Shown: positions 1 through 6,557 of the stretch, piece by piece
Position numbering within the stretch: position 1 is the stretch's first letter
How the letters are laid out: each line of letters starts with the position of its first letter
Assembly (NCBI GenBank): GCA_026713745.1
Contig: JAPONU010000090.1
Span: 1 to 16,397 of the forward strand
Direction of reading: 5' to 3'
Length of the DNA: 16,397 bases
Source: a bacterium
GTDB taxonomy: Bacteria > Actinomycetota > Acidimicrobiia > Acidimicrobiales > CATQHL01
Made by a program: the position numbers and the translations under genes
Notes under the pieces: generated by a model
The model's database searches: none
Told to the model about the DNA's origin: nothing
The model's input: only the letters and a program-made list of their open reading frames with translations

Positions 1-140
1 AGCGCGTCAATGCCGTCTTTCTGCTCAATACGGAAGCTGTGAGCCAAACCTGAGGGTTCGCAAACTCTGCGGACGACCTGTTGGTCGTCGCGACCTTCCA
101 CCAGCAGGAGATTCCCCGCCGACTGCTCGGGCGATGGCAC
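1..140 (-). CDS. Partial DUF3226-type (TOPRIM-like) protein, N-terminus only
   Basis: Reading the minus strand from a GTG at 140-138 gives an open frame of 46 full codons that runs off the left edge of the window. The visible protein has the motif LLLVEGRDDQQVV at about residues 11-23, followed by a Cys-Glu pair and a GIDAL segment. This is the N-terminal pattern of DUF3226/DUF4435-like proteins, whose VEGxxD element resembles the acidic start of the TOPRIM nuclease fold. The start lies one base after the TAA of the ATPase gene, with a GAGG Shine-Dalgarno-like element inside that gene's last codons, so the two are clearly co-translated. In known systems such ATPase/TOPRIM pairs act together (OLD, Gabija, PARIS). 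The C-terminal catalytic acidic residues lie outside the window, so nuclease activity cannot be judged. Confidence 0.7.
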   Translation of the reverse strand, partial: MPSPEQSAGNLLLVEGRDDQQVVRRVCEPSGLAHSFRIEQKDGIDA

Positions 141-141
141 G

Positions 142-1284
142 TTAGCGGACCTCAATCCGCTGATCAGCCACCGTCTCGAGCAAATCCTCGTCGTACTCGA
201 CCGCCCGCGTCTGTTCCCCGCGACGCTCAAGCCGCACCAGACGGCCTTCGACCTCATCGAGCGCCGCGGCGGCGCGAGCGAAACCGCCGACACAGTCCCA
301 ACTGTGTGTGGTTGCCAATACCTGCACATTGTTGATGGCTGCGGTCAGCAGGATCAGGCGCCAATAGTCCTCCTGGATTTGGTGGTGTATGCCGTTCTCG
401 GCCTCATCAATAAGGAGGAAACCGTCCCGGCAGGTGGCCAGAGCCAGCGCGGCCGCAAACATGCGGGTGGCACCGTCACCAAGGCTGCGAAGCGGGACGG
501 GGTCGGGGTGACCCCGGAGCTTGACAATCGCTCTCGCGCCACGAGATCTTGCTCCTCCACCCCCGACAAAGGCGACACGCTCGATCCCGTCGCCGTGGAT
601 AGGCCGCAACGCCTCCACGGCGCGATCCTCGTCGGCGGTGAGCGCTACGTTCGCCCAGGCTTCGAGCATCGCGTAGTCGCCGGGCACATCGGGTCCCAGT
701 GATTGGCACTTGATAGGAGTCGGCGAGTCGTCGGAACGGCGCACGCCGCGCCGCCCGGAACGTGATCTGCCCGGCGTGTTCCAGGTCAGGGATCGACCCT
801 CGGCAATCGGAACAGGGAAGAACGTTACTGAATCCCCGAAACACACCTTGATAACGAGCGTCTCCGGGTCATTGTCGCCATTCAGCAATTTTCTCTCGGC
901 AACTTCTAACTCGGACATTCTGCAAGCGGCCAATGTCAGCAACCGTCCAAGGCCGGGCGACCCTATCGAGACAGTCTCACACCGCGCCGTGGCCCGCCGG
1001 TGGAAGAGCGCCAAGTAGTCAGGGACATCCAGCGGATGTGCGTCCGCGCTGGCAACCTGAAGGACCTCACCTCGTTCATCGAGAACTATGTCCAGGATCG
1101 TGGGATCCGACTGGCCCGCATACACCCGGACGGCATCGAGTACGGTCGACTTGCCGACGCCGTTGCGGCCGGCAAGGAGCGTAACCCGGCCCAGCTTGCC
1201 GATCGCCAGATTCTCGATGCCCCGAAAGCCAGAGATCGACAGGTCGGGAAGATGCAACTCTGGACGGGAGAACTCGCTGTCCAC
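142..1284 (-). CDS. AAA_21/OLD-like SMC-family ATPase
   Basis: This 380-residue protein is a stand-alone ABC/SMC-type ATPase of the RecF/OLD group. Visible motifs are the N-terminal strand LSISGFRGIENL (15-26), Walker A GRNGVGKST (39-47), a signature-like segment LRSLGDGATRMF (265-276), Walker B FLLIDEAENGIHH (289-301) and the switch histidine in ATTHS (324-328). A middle region (about 60-260) lacks recognisable motifs and would be the family's variable insert. The GTG start at 1284 is supported by GGAGGA 8 bases upstream. The neighbour beginning one base after its stop is a DUF3226/TOPRIM-like gene, so the pair probably forms one complex. A role in phage defence is inferred from architecture only; DNA repair or plasmid-related roles are alternatives. 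The region seems less GC-rich than its surroundings (31 of 60 bases are G or C at 841-900), which would fit acquisition by transfer. Confidence 0.85.
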   Translation of the reverse strand: MDSEFSRPELHLPDLSISGFRGIENLAIGKLGRVTLLAGRNGVGKSTVLDAVRVYAGQSDPTILDIVLDERGEVLQVASADAHPLDVPDYLALFHRRATARCETVSIGSPGLGRLLTLAACRMSELEVAERKLLNGDNDPETLVIKVCFGDSVTFFPVPIAEGRSLTWNTPGRSRSGRRGVRRSDDSPTPIKCQSLGPDVPGDYAMLEAWANVALTADEDRAVEALRPIHGDGIERVAFVGGGGARSRGARAIVKLRGHPDPVPLRSLGDGATRMFAAALALATCRDGFLLIDEAENGIHHQIQEDYWRLILLTAAINNVQVLATTHSWDCVGGFARAAAALDEVEGRLVRLERRGEQTRAVEYDEDLLETVADQRIEVR

Positions 1285-1323
1285 AGACCTGCTCCTCCGA
1301 CGACGGACCGAATCCCGGCAAGG

Positions 1324-1348
1324 ATTCTACCCTCCGGGGTCGAGTCAA
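1324..1348 (-). promoter_or_regulatory. Candidate promoter of the ATPase/DUF3226 operon
   Basis: On the minus strand, TTGACT (1348-1343) is followed after 13 bases by TAGAAT (1329-1324), about 39 bases before the GTG at 1284. Both hexamers match consensus well, but the spacer is short compared with the usual 16-18 bases. Either the -10 works with a weak -35 or the match is chance. The rest of the intergenic stretch 1285-1549 shows no gene, strong hairpin or repeat. Confidence 0.25.
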
Positions 1349-1549
1349 CCCGCGACCGGCAGACCAGTGGCTCATGGCGAGAGAACGCCAACCGCAGTGC
1401 GCGTCCAGGTCACGGCGGCGCGCCCGACCGGTGTCGCGGGAACTTGACTCTGGCTCTGGATCGAGTCTGAGGCGCGCTCGGCGCTGGAACGACACGACCA
1501 AGACTGTCGGACTGACGTGATCGAGATGCTCGCGTTTGCTGGTGCCGCC

Positions 1550-3085
1550 CTAGCCCTCCGCCCAGGGCGGGGCACCGGCGGGGCGGCTGCCGGGCTCGTC
1601 CGCGAACGCCTCGGCCTCGGCTTCCAGCAGCCGGTCGAACCACCCCCGGACCTCCCGGCGACGTCCCCTGTCGACAGCCAGGTTCACGAGTTCGTACGGA
1701 TCCTCCGCCAGGTCGTACAGCTCGTGCTCCTGATCGTCGAAGGCGGCGTCGATGTCGAAGAGTTTCGGGCCCGCCGGTGGCCGGGCCGAGGTGGTGCTGC
1801 TGCCGCCGATCCCGTAGTAGCGGCAGTACTTGAAGCGGCCGTCGAAGATCCCGCGGCTGGCGTAACGGGTGTCCAGCAGGCCGTCGTACCAGGCCCAGTC
1901 CTGGGCGAACAGGACCTCGTCGCGGCCCCCGGTCTCCGGTTCGGCCAGTAGCGGCACCAGGCTCCGTCCCGGCAGGCCGGCATCGGCGACCTCCACGCCG
2001 GCCAGTTCGGTCACCGTGACCGTCAAGTCCACGTGGCTGGTCAGCGCCTCGCTCTGCGCCCCCGGCGTCGTGACGCCCGGGGCCACCACGTACAGCGGGA
2101 TGTGCATCGTCTCCTCGTAGCTCCACGGCCCCTTCGAGCGCAGCGCGTGCGAGCCGCACTGGTCACCGTGGTCAGAGGTGAAGATCACCACGGTGTCGGA
2201 GGTGGCACCGCCGGCGGCGATGGCGTCGAGGATCAGACCCACGCTGACGTCGCTCATCTCGTGGAGCTTCACGTAGTAGTCCAACTGCCGGAGCCAGTGC
2301 TTCTTGTCGGCGCGGTCGAGGTAGCCGCCGTTGCGCGACATCTCGTGGCTGAAGCGCCGGTGCACATCGGGCTTGGTGTGCAGGTCGTCGTCGAAGTTCG
2401 GCGGCAACTCCTCGAATCGCTCGGGGTAGTCCGCCGTGAAGGGCGGCAGGGCGTCGGCGCGCCCCCATCCCAGCGACGCGTAGCGGTCGCGCACTCGCCC
2501 GAAATGATCGGGGTTGGCCTGCTGGTACCAGGGCTGGTCGATGGGGAACCACATGATGTCGTGGGGATTCACGAGCCCCACGAACAGGAACCACGGGCTC
2601 TCCTCGCCCGCCCGGTCGCGTATCCAGGCCGCTGCGGAGGCGCCGATCGGCTCGTCGTACTCCACACCGCTGCCCGCCTGGCCCCAGAAGGCTTGATCAT
2701 TGCCCTCCCAGTCGCCGAACCCGTACGACTCCATGTCCGGGTAGGGGCCCATCGAGAGGTGCCATTTGCCCTTGTAGGCGGTCCTGTAGCCGGCACGCCG
2801 CAGCATCTTGCCAACGGTGTCCACGCCACCGCCCAGCCAGCCGTTGGCCGGCCCGCGGGTGTTCTCCTTGATGCCGTGTTCGGGCATGTACTGGCCGGTT
2901 ACGAGGGTCGCCCGCGAGGGCGAGCACGGCGACGTGTGGGTGTAGTGGCGGCTGAACTCCAGACCTCCGTCCAGCAGGCGCCGGCGGTTGGGCAGGTCAG
3001 CGTCGTCCGGCAACCAGCCCCGGTGGCGCTCCTGGTCGGTGAGGATGAAGCAGACGTTGGGGCGCCGGGCCCCATTGGCACTCAC
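1550..3085 (-). CDS. Formylglycine-dependent type I sulfatase (arylsulfatase/choline-sulfatase-like)
   Basis: This 511-residue alkaline-phosphatase-superfamily hydrolase is expected to cleave a sulfate ester. The sulfatase signature CSPSR occurs at 54-58; in active enzymes this cysteine is converted to formylglycine. Other family features are N-terminal NVCFILTDQ (10-18), YKGKWH (104-109), NPHD (173-176), the metal-binding SDHGD (304-308) and K318 in SKGP. The first metal site reads D-Q rather than the common D-D, as in choline-sulfatase and phosphonate monoester hydrolase relatives. No signal peptide is evident, so a cytoplasmic enzyme acting on an imported substrate is likely. The GTG start overlaps the stop of the threonine aldolase gene (GTGA, 3082-3085), showing translational coupling. 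The substrate cannot be read from sequence, and a sulfatase-modifying enzyme is not encoded in this window. Confidence 0.9.
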   Translation of the reverse strand: MSANGARRPNVCFILTDQERHRGWLPDDADLPNRRRLLDGGLEFSRHYTHTSPCSPSRATLVTGQYMPEHGIKENTRGPANGWLGGGVDTVGKMLRRAGYRTAYKGKWHLSMGPYPDMESYGFGDWEGNDQAFWGQAGSGVEYDEPIGASAAAWIRDRAGEESPWFLFVGLVNPHDIMWFPIDQPWYQQANPDHFGRVRDRYASLGWGRADALPPFTADYPERFEELPPNFDDDLHTKPDVHRRFSHEMSRNGGYLDRADKKHWLRQLDYYVKLHEMSDVSVGLILDAIAAGGATSDTVVIFTSDHGDQCGSHALRSKGPWSYEETMHIPLYVVAPGVTTPGAQSEALTSHVDLTVTVTELAGVEVADAGLPGRSLVPLLAEPETGGRDEVLFAQDWAWYDGLLDTRYASRGIFDGRFKYCRYYGIGGSSTTSARPPAGPKLFDIDAAFDDQEHELYDLAEDPYELVNLAVDRGRRREVRGWFDRLLEAEAEAFADEPGSRPAGAPPWAEG

Positions 3086-4119
3086 CGAAGGTCGGCGAGT
3101 ACCGCGGCGACCGCGGTGATGGCGATCTCGACGCCACCGGCGGAGACATCAAGGTGTGTCACGGCGCGCACCCGCTCCTCGACCCTGCTCATCCGCACAT
3201 CCCGGGCCTCCAGCCGCTCGAGGAAGTCCGCCGCGCTCAACCCGGTGCTCGACACATCGATCCACACCATGTTGGTCTCGGTATCCTCGGTGTCGAGCCC
3301 GAGTGCGGCGAGCCCCTCGGCGAGGCGAGCGGCGTTGGCGTGATCGTCGGCCAAGCGCTCGACGTGATGATCGAGCGCGTAGAGGCAGCCGGCCGCGGCG
3401 ATACCGGCCTGGCGCATGGCGCCCCCGCAGCGGTGCTTGTGCGTCCGGACCGCCTCGATGAAGTCGCGGCCTCCCACAAGGACGGCGCCGATGGGCGCGC
3501 CGAGCCCCTTTGTGAAGTCCACCCAGATGCTCTCGACGGGCTCGCCCCAGTCGGAGGGGTCTGTGCCCGAGGCCACCGTCGCGTTGAAGAGCCGGGCGCC
3601 GTCGGTGTGCACCGGCACGTCGTGGCGGTGCGCCACGTCGGCAACCGCCCGGTACTGGGCCAGCGGCCAGACGGTGCCGCCACCGAAGTTGTGGGTCTGC
3701 TCGAGGCAGACCAGGCGCGGCCAGGGTCGGTACACGTGTCCCGGCGCCAGAGCCTCGGCAGTGGCCTCGGGGCCGAACCGCCCCCGGTCACCGGCCAGCA
3801 GGTCGGTGATCACACCCGAGTAGGCGGCCGCTCCCCCGGTCTCGGAACGCACGATGTGGCTGTCCAGTGAGGTCACGATGGCGTCGCCGGGCGACGTGTG
3901 CGCGGCGACCGCCACGAGGTTGCACATCGTGCCGGTGGGCAGGAAGAGCCCCGCCTCGTGGCCCAGCATCTCAGCCACCCTGGCACAGAGCCGGCTGACC
4001 GTGGGGTCGGTGCCCTGCTGCTCGTCGCCCACCTCGGCATCGGCGATCGCCCTGCGCATCGCAGCAGTGGGCTTGGTCTGGGTGTCGCTGTAGAGATCCA
4101 CCGCCGGCGGCCTGGGCAC
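3082..4119 (-). CDS. ltaE: Low-specificity L-threonine aldolase (PLP enzyme)
   Basis: The 345-residue protein belongs to the fold-type I PLP threonine/beta-hydroxy amino acid aldolases, which split L-threonine or L-allo-threonine into glycine and acetaldehyde. The family start DLYSDTQTKPT is at 8-18. GDEQQGTDPT (31-40) is the active-site entry segment, H88 in LDSHI should stack on the cofactor, HTDGARLFNA (171-180) carries the pyridine-binding D173 and R176, and DFTKGLGAP (201-209) carries the PLP lysine K204. Length fits the family. The GTG at 4119 has no Shine-Dalgarno sequence but lies exactly 6 bases after a TAGAGT -10-like hexamer, which suggests a leaderless mRNA. A second in-frame GTG at V7 would also leave an intact family domain. 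The gene is first in an operon with the sulfatase. Other beta-hydroxy amino acids may be the real substrate. Confidence 0.9.
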   Translation of the reverse strand: MPRPPAVDLYSDTQTKPTAAMRRAIADAEVGDEQQGTDPTVSRLCARVAEMLGHEAGLFLPTGTMCNLVAVAAHTSPGDAIVTSLDSHIVRSETGGAAAYSGVITDLLAGDRGRFGPEATAEALAPGHVYRPWPRLVCLEQTHNFGGGTVWPLAQYRAVADVAHRHDVPVHTDGARLFNATVASGTDPSDWGEPVESIWVDFTKGLGAPIGAVLVGGRDFIEAVRTHKHRCGGAMRQAGIAAAGCLYALDHHVERLADDHANAARLAEGLAALGLDTEDTETNMVWIDVSSTGLSAADFLERLEARDVRMSRVEERVRAVTHLDVSAGGVEIAITAVAAVLADLR

Positions 4120-4125
4120 GGGGGG

Positions 4126-4131
4126 ACTCTA
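4126..4131 (-). promoter_or_regulatory. Candidate leaderless -10 element for the aldolase-sulfatase operon
   Basis: TAGAGT on the minus strand (4131-4126) matches TAnnnT and is followed by six C residues and then the GTG start codon. This spacing would put transcription start on the G of the start codon. The absence of a Shine-Dalgarno sequence upstream agrees. No good -35 hexamer is seen, which is common at actinobacterial leaderless promoters. Confidence 0.45.
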
Positions 4132-4263
4132 ACCGGGGACCGGAGCCTCCCCCGCCTCGAAGGTCCTTCTCGTGCCCGCGACCCTCGCCGTATAGCCTCC
4201 GAGACGTGGTGGTGAACGCACGGGGGACCCACCTCGGAACGTGCGGACCCGCCGACGGTGATT

Positions 4264-4269
4264 GGAGGG
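4264..4269 (+). promoter_or_regulatory. Ribosome binding site that fixes the membrane protein start
   Basis: GGAGGG lies six bases before the ATG at 4276. The longer frame from GTG 4258 would contain this site inside its first codons, so the ATG is the preferred start. Confidence 0.75.
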
Positions 4270-4275
4270 ACTGCC

Positions 4276-5289
4276 ATGACCGGTGCCGAGGAACCCGGAC
4301 GCCCCGATGACGATCGCGGCGCCGTGAGACTGATCGTGCCGTTCTACGCCGCCGGTGAGCCGGCCCAGCGAAGACTCCTCGGCGTGCTCCAACTCGGTGT
4401 CGCCTCGCTGGCTCTCTGGATCCTGTCGCTGTACTTCCGCTGGGACGGCGCCACCGACCTGCTGGTGCACGACCCGGCGAACCTGTGGTTCAACTGCATC
4501 ATGATGGGCGCCTTCGCCACGATGCTGTTCTGCGTCTCGCGGCCCGGCCACCGCAGCGCCGGCGCGATCGGGATCTGCGGCCTCACCGTCGGCATGTTCT
4601 ACATCGTCGCCGAGAGCAGCTTCGGGATGTTCACCTACGACGAGACTGCGCCCGGCCCCGGATTCTGGTTGGGCCTTGCCTCCTACATCGTGCAACTCGT
4701 GGTCGCCTTCTACGCAGCCCTCCTCGTCTCCGATGAGTGTTGCCGTGGCTGCCGCGACGATGGTCGCCCGCGCAGCCCATGGCTCGTGCTCGGCCTCGCC
4801 GTTCTGAGCACCGGCTGGATCGTGGCCCGCTTCTTGCCCACCTACGTCATCTCCATCGAGCGGATCCCGCTCAACGAGTCCGGCAACGCGCTGAGCGAGC
4901 CGCTGGCGACGGAAATCATCCACCGGGGTCTGGTCGCCCGCCTCGAGGGAGCCCAGTTCATCCCCGAATTGGCAGGTTGGTTGATCCTTGCGGCGGCCGC
5001 TCCCCTGGCCGCATGGGTGCTGCGCCGCCAACTCGCCGCCGCCTTCATGAGCGGGTTCCTGGTCTACTTCGTGGCCGACATCGCGTACGCGCTGGCGGTC
5101 GACTACTCGTTCGACTACACCGAGGACCGCGAGAACAGCCTGCGGGCCATCGTCGACTTCGGCCTGGGCAACGGATTCCTGGCCCAGCTGGCCACCACGG
5201 CGCTGTTCATCTTCGTCGTCGCGGCGATCTACCTGACCGGATCGGAGCATCCCGAAGCGTCCGCCGCGGCGATCCCGGCGGAGTCCTGA
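4276..5289 (+). CDS. Uncharacterised eight-helix membrane protein
   Basis: I do not recognise this 337-residue protein. It has about eight hydrophobic segments, near residues 34-54, 69-87, 95-115, 129-151, 168-188, 231-250, 255-275 and 297-321. A charged soluble N-terminus precedes them, and the C-terminus is short, acidic and Ala-rich. A small cysteine cluster, ECCRGC, lies in the loop after helix 4 (154-159). A second polar loop of about 40 residues between helices 5 and 6 contains ERIPLNESGN. The start is the ATG preceded by GGAGGG. The next gene, a glycosyltransferase-like protein, begins 28 bases after its stop on the same strand, so the two may be co-transcribed. Enzyme, transporter and structural roles are all possible; no catalytic motif could be assigned. 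Confidence 0.8.
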   Translation: MTGAEEPGRPDDDRGAVRLIVPFYAAGEPAQRRLLGVLQLGVASLALWILSLYFRWDGATDLLVHDPANLWFNCIMMGAFATMLFCVSRPGHRSAGAIGICGLTVGMFYIVAESSFGMFTYDETAPGPGFWLGLASYIVQLVVAFYAALLVSDECCRGCRDDGRPRSPWLVLGLAVLSTGWIVARFLPTYVISIERIPLNESGNALSEPLATEIIHRGLVARLEGAQFIPELAGWLILAAAAPLAAWVLRRQLAAAFMSGFLVYFVADIAYALAVDYSFDYTEDRENSLRAIVDFGLGNGFLAQLATTALFIFVVAAIYLTGSEHPEASAAAIPAES

Positions 5290-5317
5290 GCAACCCGAGC
5301 CGGTAGCGTCGCTTCCC

Positions 5318-5926
5318 GTGAGCACTTCCCCGCCCCTCCGCAACGTCACGGCGGTGCTGATGCGTCCCTCCAACGGTGACGCCTGGATGCTCGAAGAGAC
5401 GCTCGGGCGACTCGCTCGGGAGCACACGGTGCTGGCGCCACCCAGCGGGCAGAACTTCGACGCACAGAAGGCCTGCACACTGGCACTCGTCACCGGGCCC
5501 GACCTCGTGCTCCTGATCGGAGGCGAGGTCCGGGTGGGCTACAGCGACATTGCCCGCTTGCTGGACGGTTACGAGGCCGGGGCAAGGGTCGTCGTCGGCG
5601 ACCGGGGCTCGCTCGCCGGGCGGGCGCTGCGCCCGCTGTCCGGCCTGGCGTTCGGGATCTGGCGAAACGACATGGGCACGCCTGTGCGGCTCTACGACGC
5701 CGAGGCGCTGCAGGAGGTCATCGCCCACCTGCCGCCCGGGAGCAGCCATCCGACACTGCTCATGAGCATGGTGGAGCACCGCCTGCGGTTCTCGGTCAAG
5801 GAGATCCGCCTGCGCAACGCCGCGGAGACGCCTCGCCAGGAAGATCCGGTGAACGCTCTGGCGGACATGCTGGGGGGTCTCACCGAATTGCTGTCGTTCC
5901 GCACTACGGCCCGGGCCATCCGCTGA
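5318..5926 (+). CDS. Short degenerate family-2 glycosyltransferase-like protein
   Basis: This 202-residue protein resembles the core of a GT2 enzyme of the polyprenyl-phosphate sugar transferase type. PDLVLLIGGE (61-70) sits where GT2 enzymes have the strand ending in DAD/DxD. It is followed by a helix with GARVVVGDRGS (88-98), then RNDMGTPVRLYDAEAL (116-131), matching the D...FRLY block, and FSVKEIRLRN (158-167), matching the EvPv block. The nucleotide-sugar-binding DxD is replaced by GGE, and the N-terminal half is short, so it may be catalytically inactive or use another chemistry. The GTG start has no Shine-Dalgarno sequence; TAGCGT at 5304-5309 lies eight bases upstream and could give a leaderless or nearly leaderless message. 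The family assignment rests on pattern only and is moderate. Confidence 0.65.
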   Translation: MSTSPPLRNVTAVLMRPSNGDAWMLEETLGRLAREHTVLAPPSGQNFDAQKACTLALVTGPDLVLLIGGEVRVGYSDIARLLDGYEAGARVVVGDRGSLAGRALRPLSGLAFGIWRNDMGTPVRLYDAEALQEVIAHLPPGSSHPTLLMSMVEHRLRFSVKEIRLRNAAETPRQEDPVNALADMLGGLTELLSFRTTARAIR

Positions 5927-5950
5927 GGCTCCGGCGCCGCCGCGCGGGCG

Positions 5951-5968
5951 CTCAGGGCGCCGCCTGAG
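5951..5968 (-). terminator. Hairpin at the junction of convergent genes
   Basis: CTCAGG (5951-5956) and CCTGAG (5963-5968) form a six-base stem with a six-base GC-rich loop. It overlaps the pncA stop, between the ends of the convergent glycosyltransferase-like gene and pncA. Two GGCGCC blocks (5933-5938 and 5956-5961) give an alternative pairing. There is no T tract, so it is only a candidate intrinsic or bidirectional terminator. Confidence 0.3.
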
Positions 5969-6557
5969 GTACCACCTCGGCCACGGTGTTCATTTCCGCC
6001 AGCGCCGCATCGGTGGTCTCGGGCGCCACGCCCACGCAGAGATCCGCCAGCACGCGGGCGGCGAATCCCAGCCGGGCGGCATCCAGCACCGTGGCACGCA
6101 CGCAGTAGTCGGTGGCGATGCCCACGATGTCGACGGCCTGCAGGCCGCGGGACCGCAGCCAGTCCGCCAGCGTCGCGCCGTCTTCGCCGACGCCGTCGAA
6201 ACCGGTGTAGCCGGCCGAGAACCGGCCTTTGGAGAAGACCTCCTCCAGCAACTCGGGCTCCAGGTCGGGGTGGAAATCGGCGCCGCTGCTGCCGGCACGG
6301 CAGTGCGGCGGCCACGTTCCGGCGTAGTCAGGCACCGAGGAGAAGTGATCGCCGGGATCGATGTGCCAGTCGCGAGTCGCCACCACGGCGGCGTACATGC
6401 CGCCCGAGCGCCGCACGTACGAACTGATGCGCCCCGCCAGGGCGGCTCCGCCGGCCACGGGCAGCGAGGCGCCGGGGACATCACAGAAGTCGTTCTGCAC
6501 ATCCACGACCACCAGCGCGCGGCGGTCCCGGCTCTCAAGGTCGCCGACCTGCTTCAC
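5952..6557 (-). CDS. pncA: Nicotinamidase (PncA)
   Basis: This 201-residue isochorismatase-fold amidase hydrolyses nicotinamide to nicotinate and ammonia in NAD salvage. The catalytic triad is visible: D19 in VVVDVQNDF, K110 in VFSKGRF and C152 in GIATDYCVRAT. The metal site is D63-x-H65 with H71 in TRDWHIDPGDHF. Length and motif order match mycobacterial PncA closely, so a similar enzyme would also activate pyrazinamide (inference). I place the start at GTG 6557-6555, which overlaps the pncB stop as GTGA and has GGAGGA just upstream, though the 3-4 base spacing is tight. A TTG at 6590 would add 11 residues and is less likely. It is the last gene of the M23-pncB-pncA operon, directly after the enzyme that uses its product. 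Confidence 0.95.
   Translation of the reverse strand: MKQVGDLESRDRRALVVVDVQNDFCDVPGASLPVAGGAALAGRISSYVRRSGGMYAAVVATRDWHIDPGDHFSSVPDYAGTWPPHCRAGSSGADFHPDLEPELLEEVFSKGRFSAGYTGFDGVGEDGATLADWLRSRGLQAVDIVGIATDYCVRATVLDAARLGFAARVLADLCVGVAPETTDAALAEMNTVAEVVPQAAP

Noticed and set aside
4206..4308. 34-codon GTG frame after TAGCCT upstream of the membrane gene
   Set aside because: The -10 match is weaker and the frame runs into the membrane protein gene, which has its own ribosome binding site. It is probably chance.
4129..5493. 454-codon minus-strand frame opposite the membrane protein
   Set aside because: The plus-strand frame has regular hydrophobic helices and a good ribosome binding site. The minus frame is a Gln/Glu/Asp/Gly-rich shadow.
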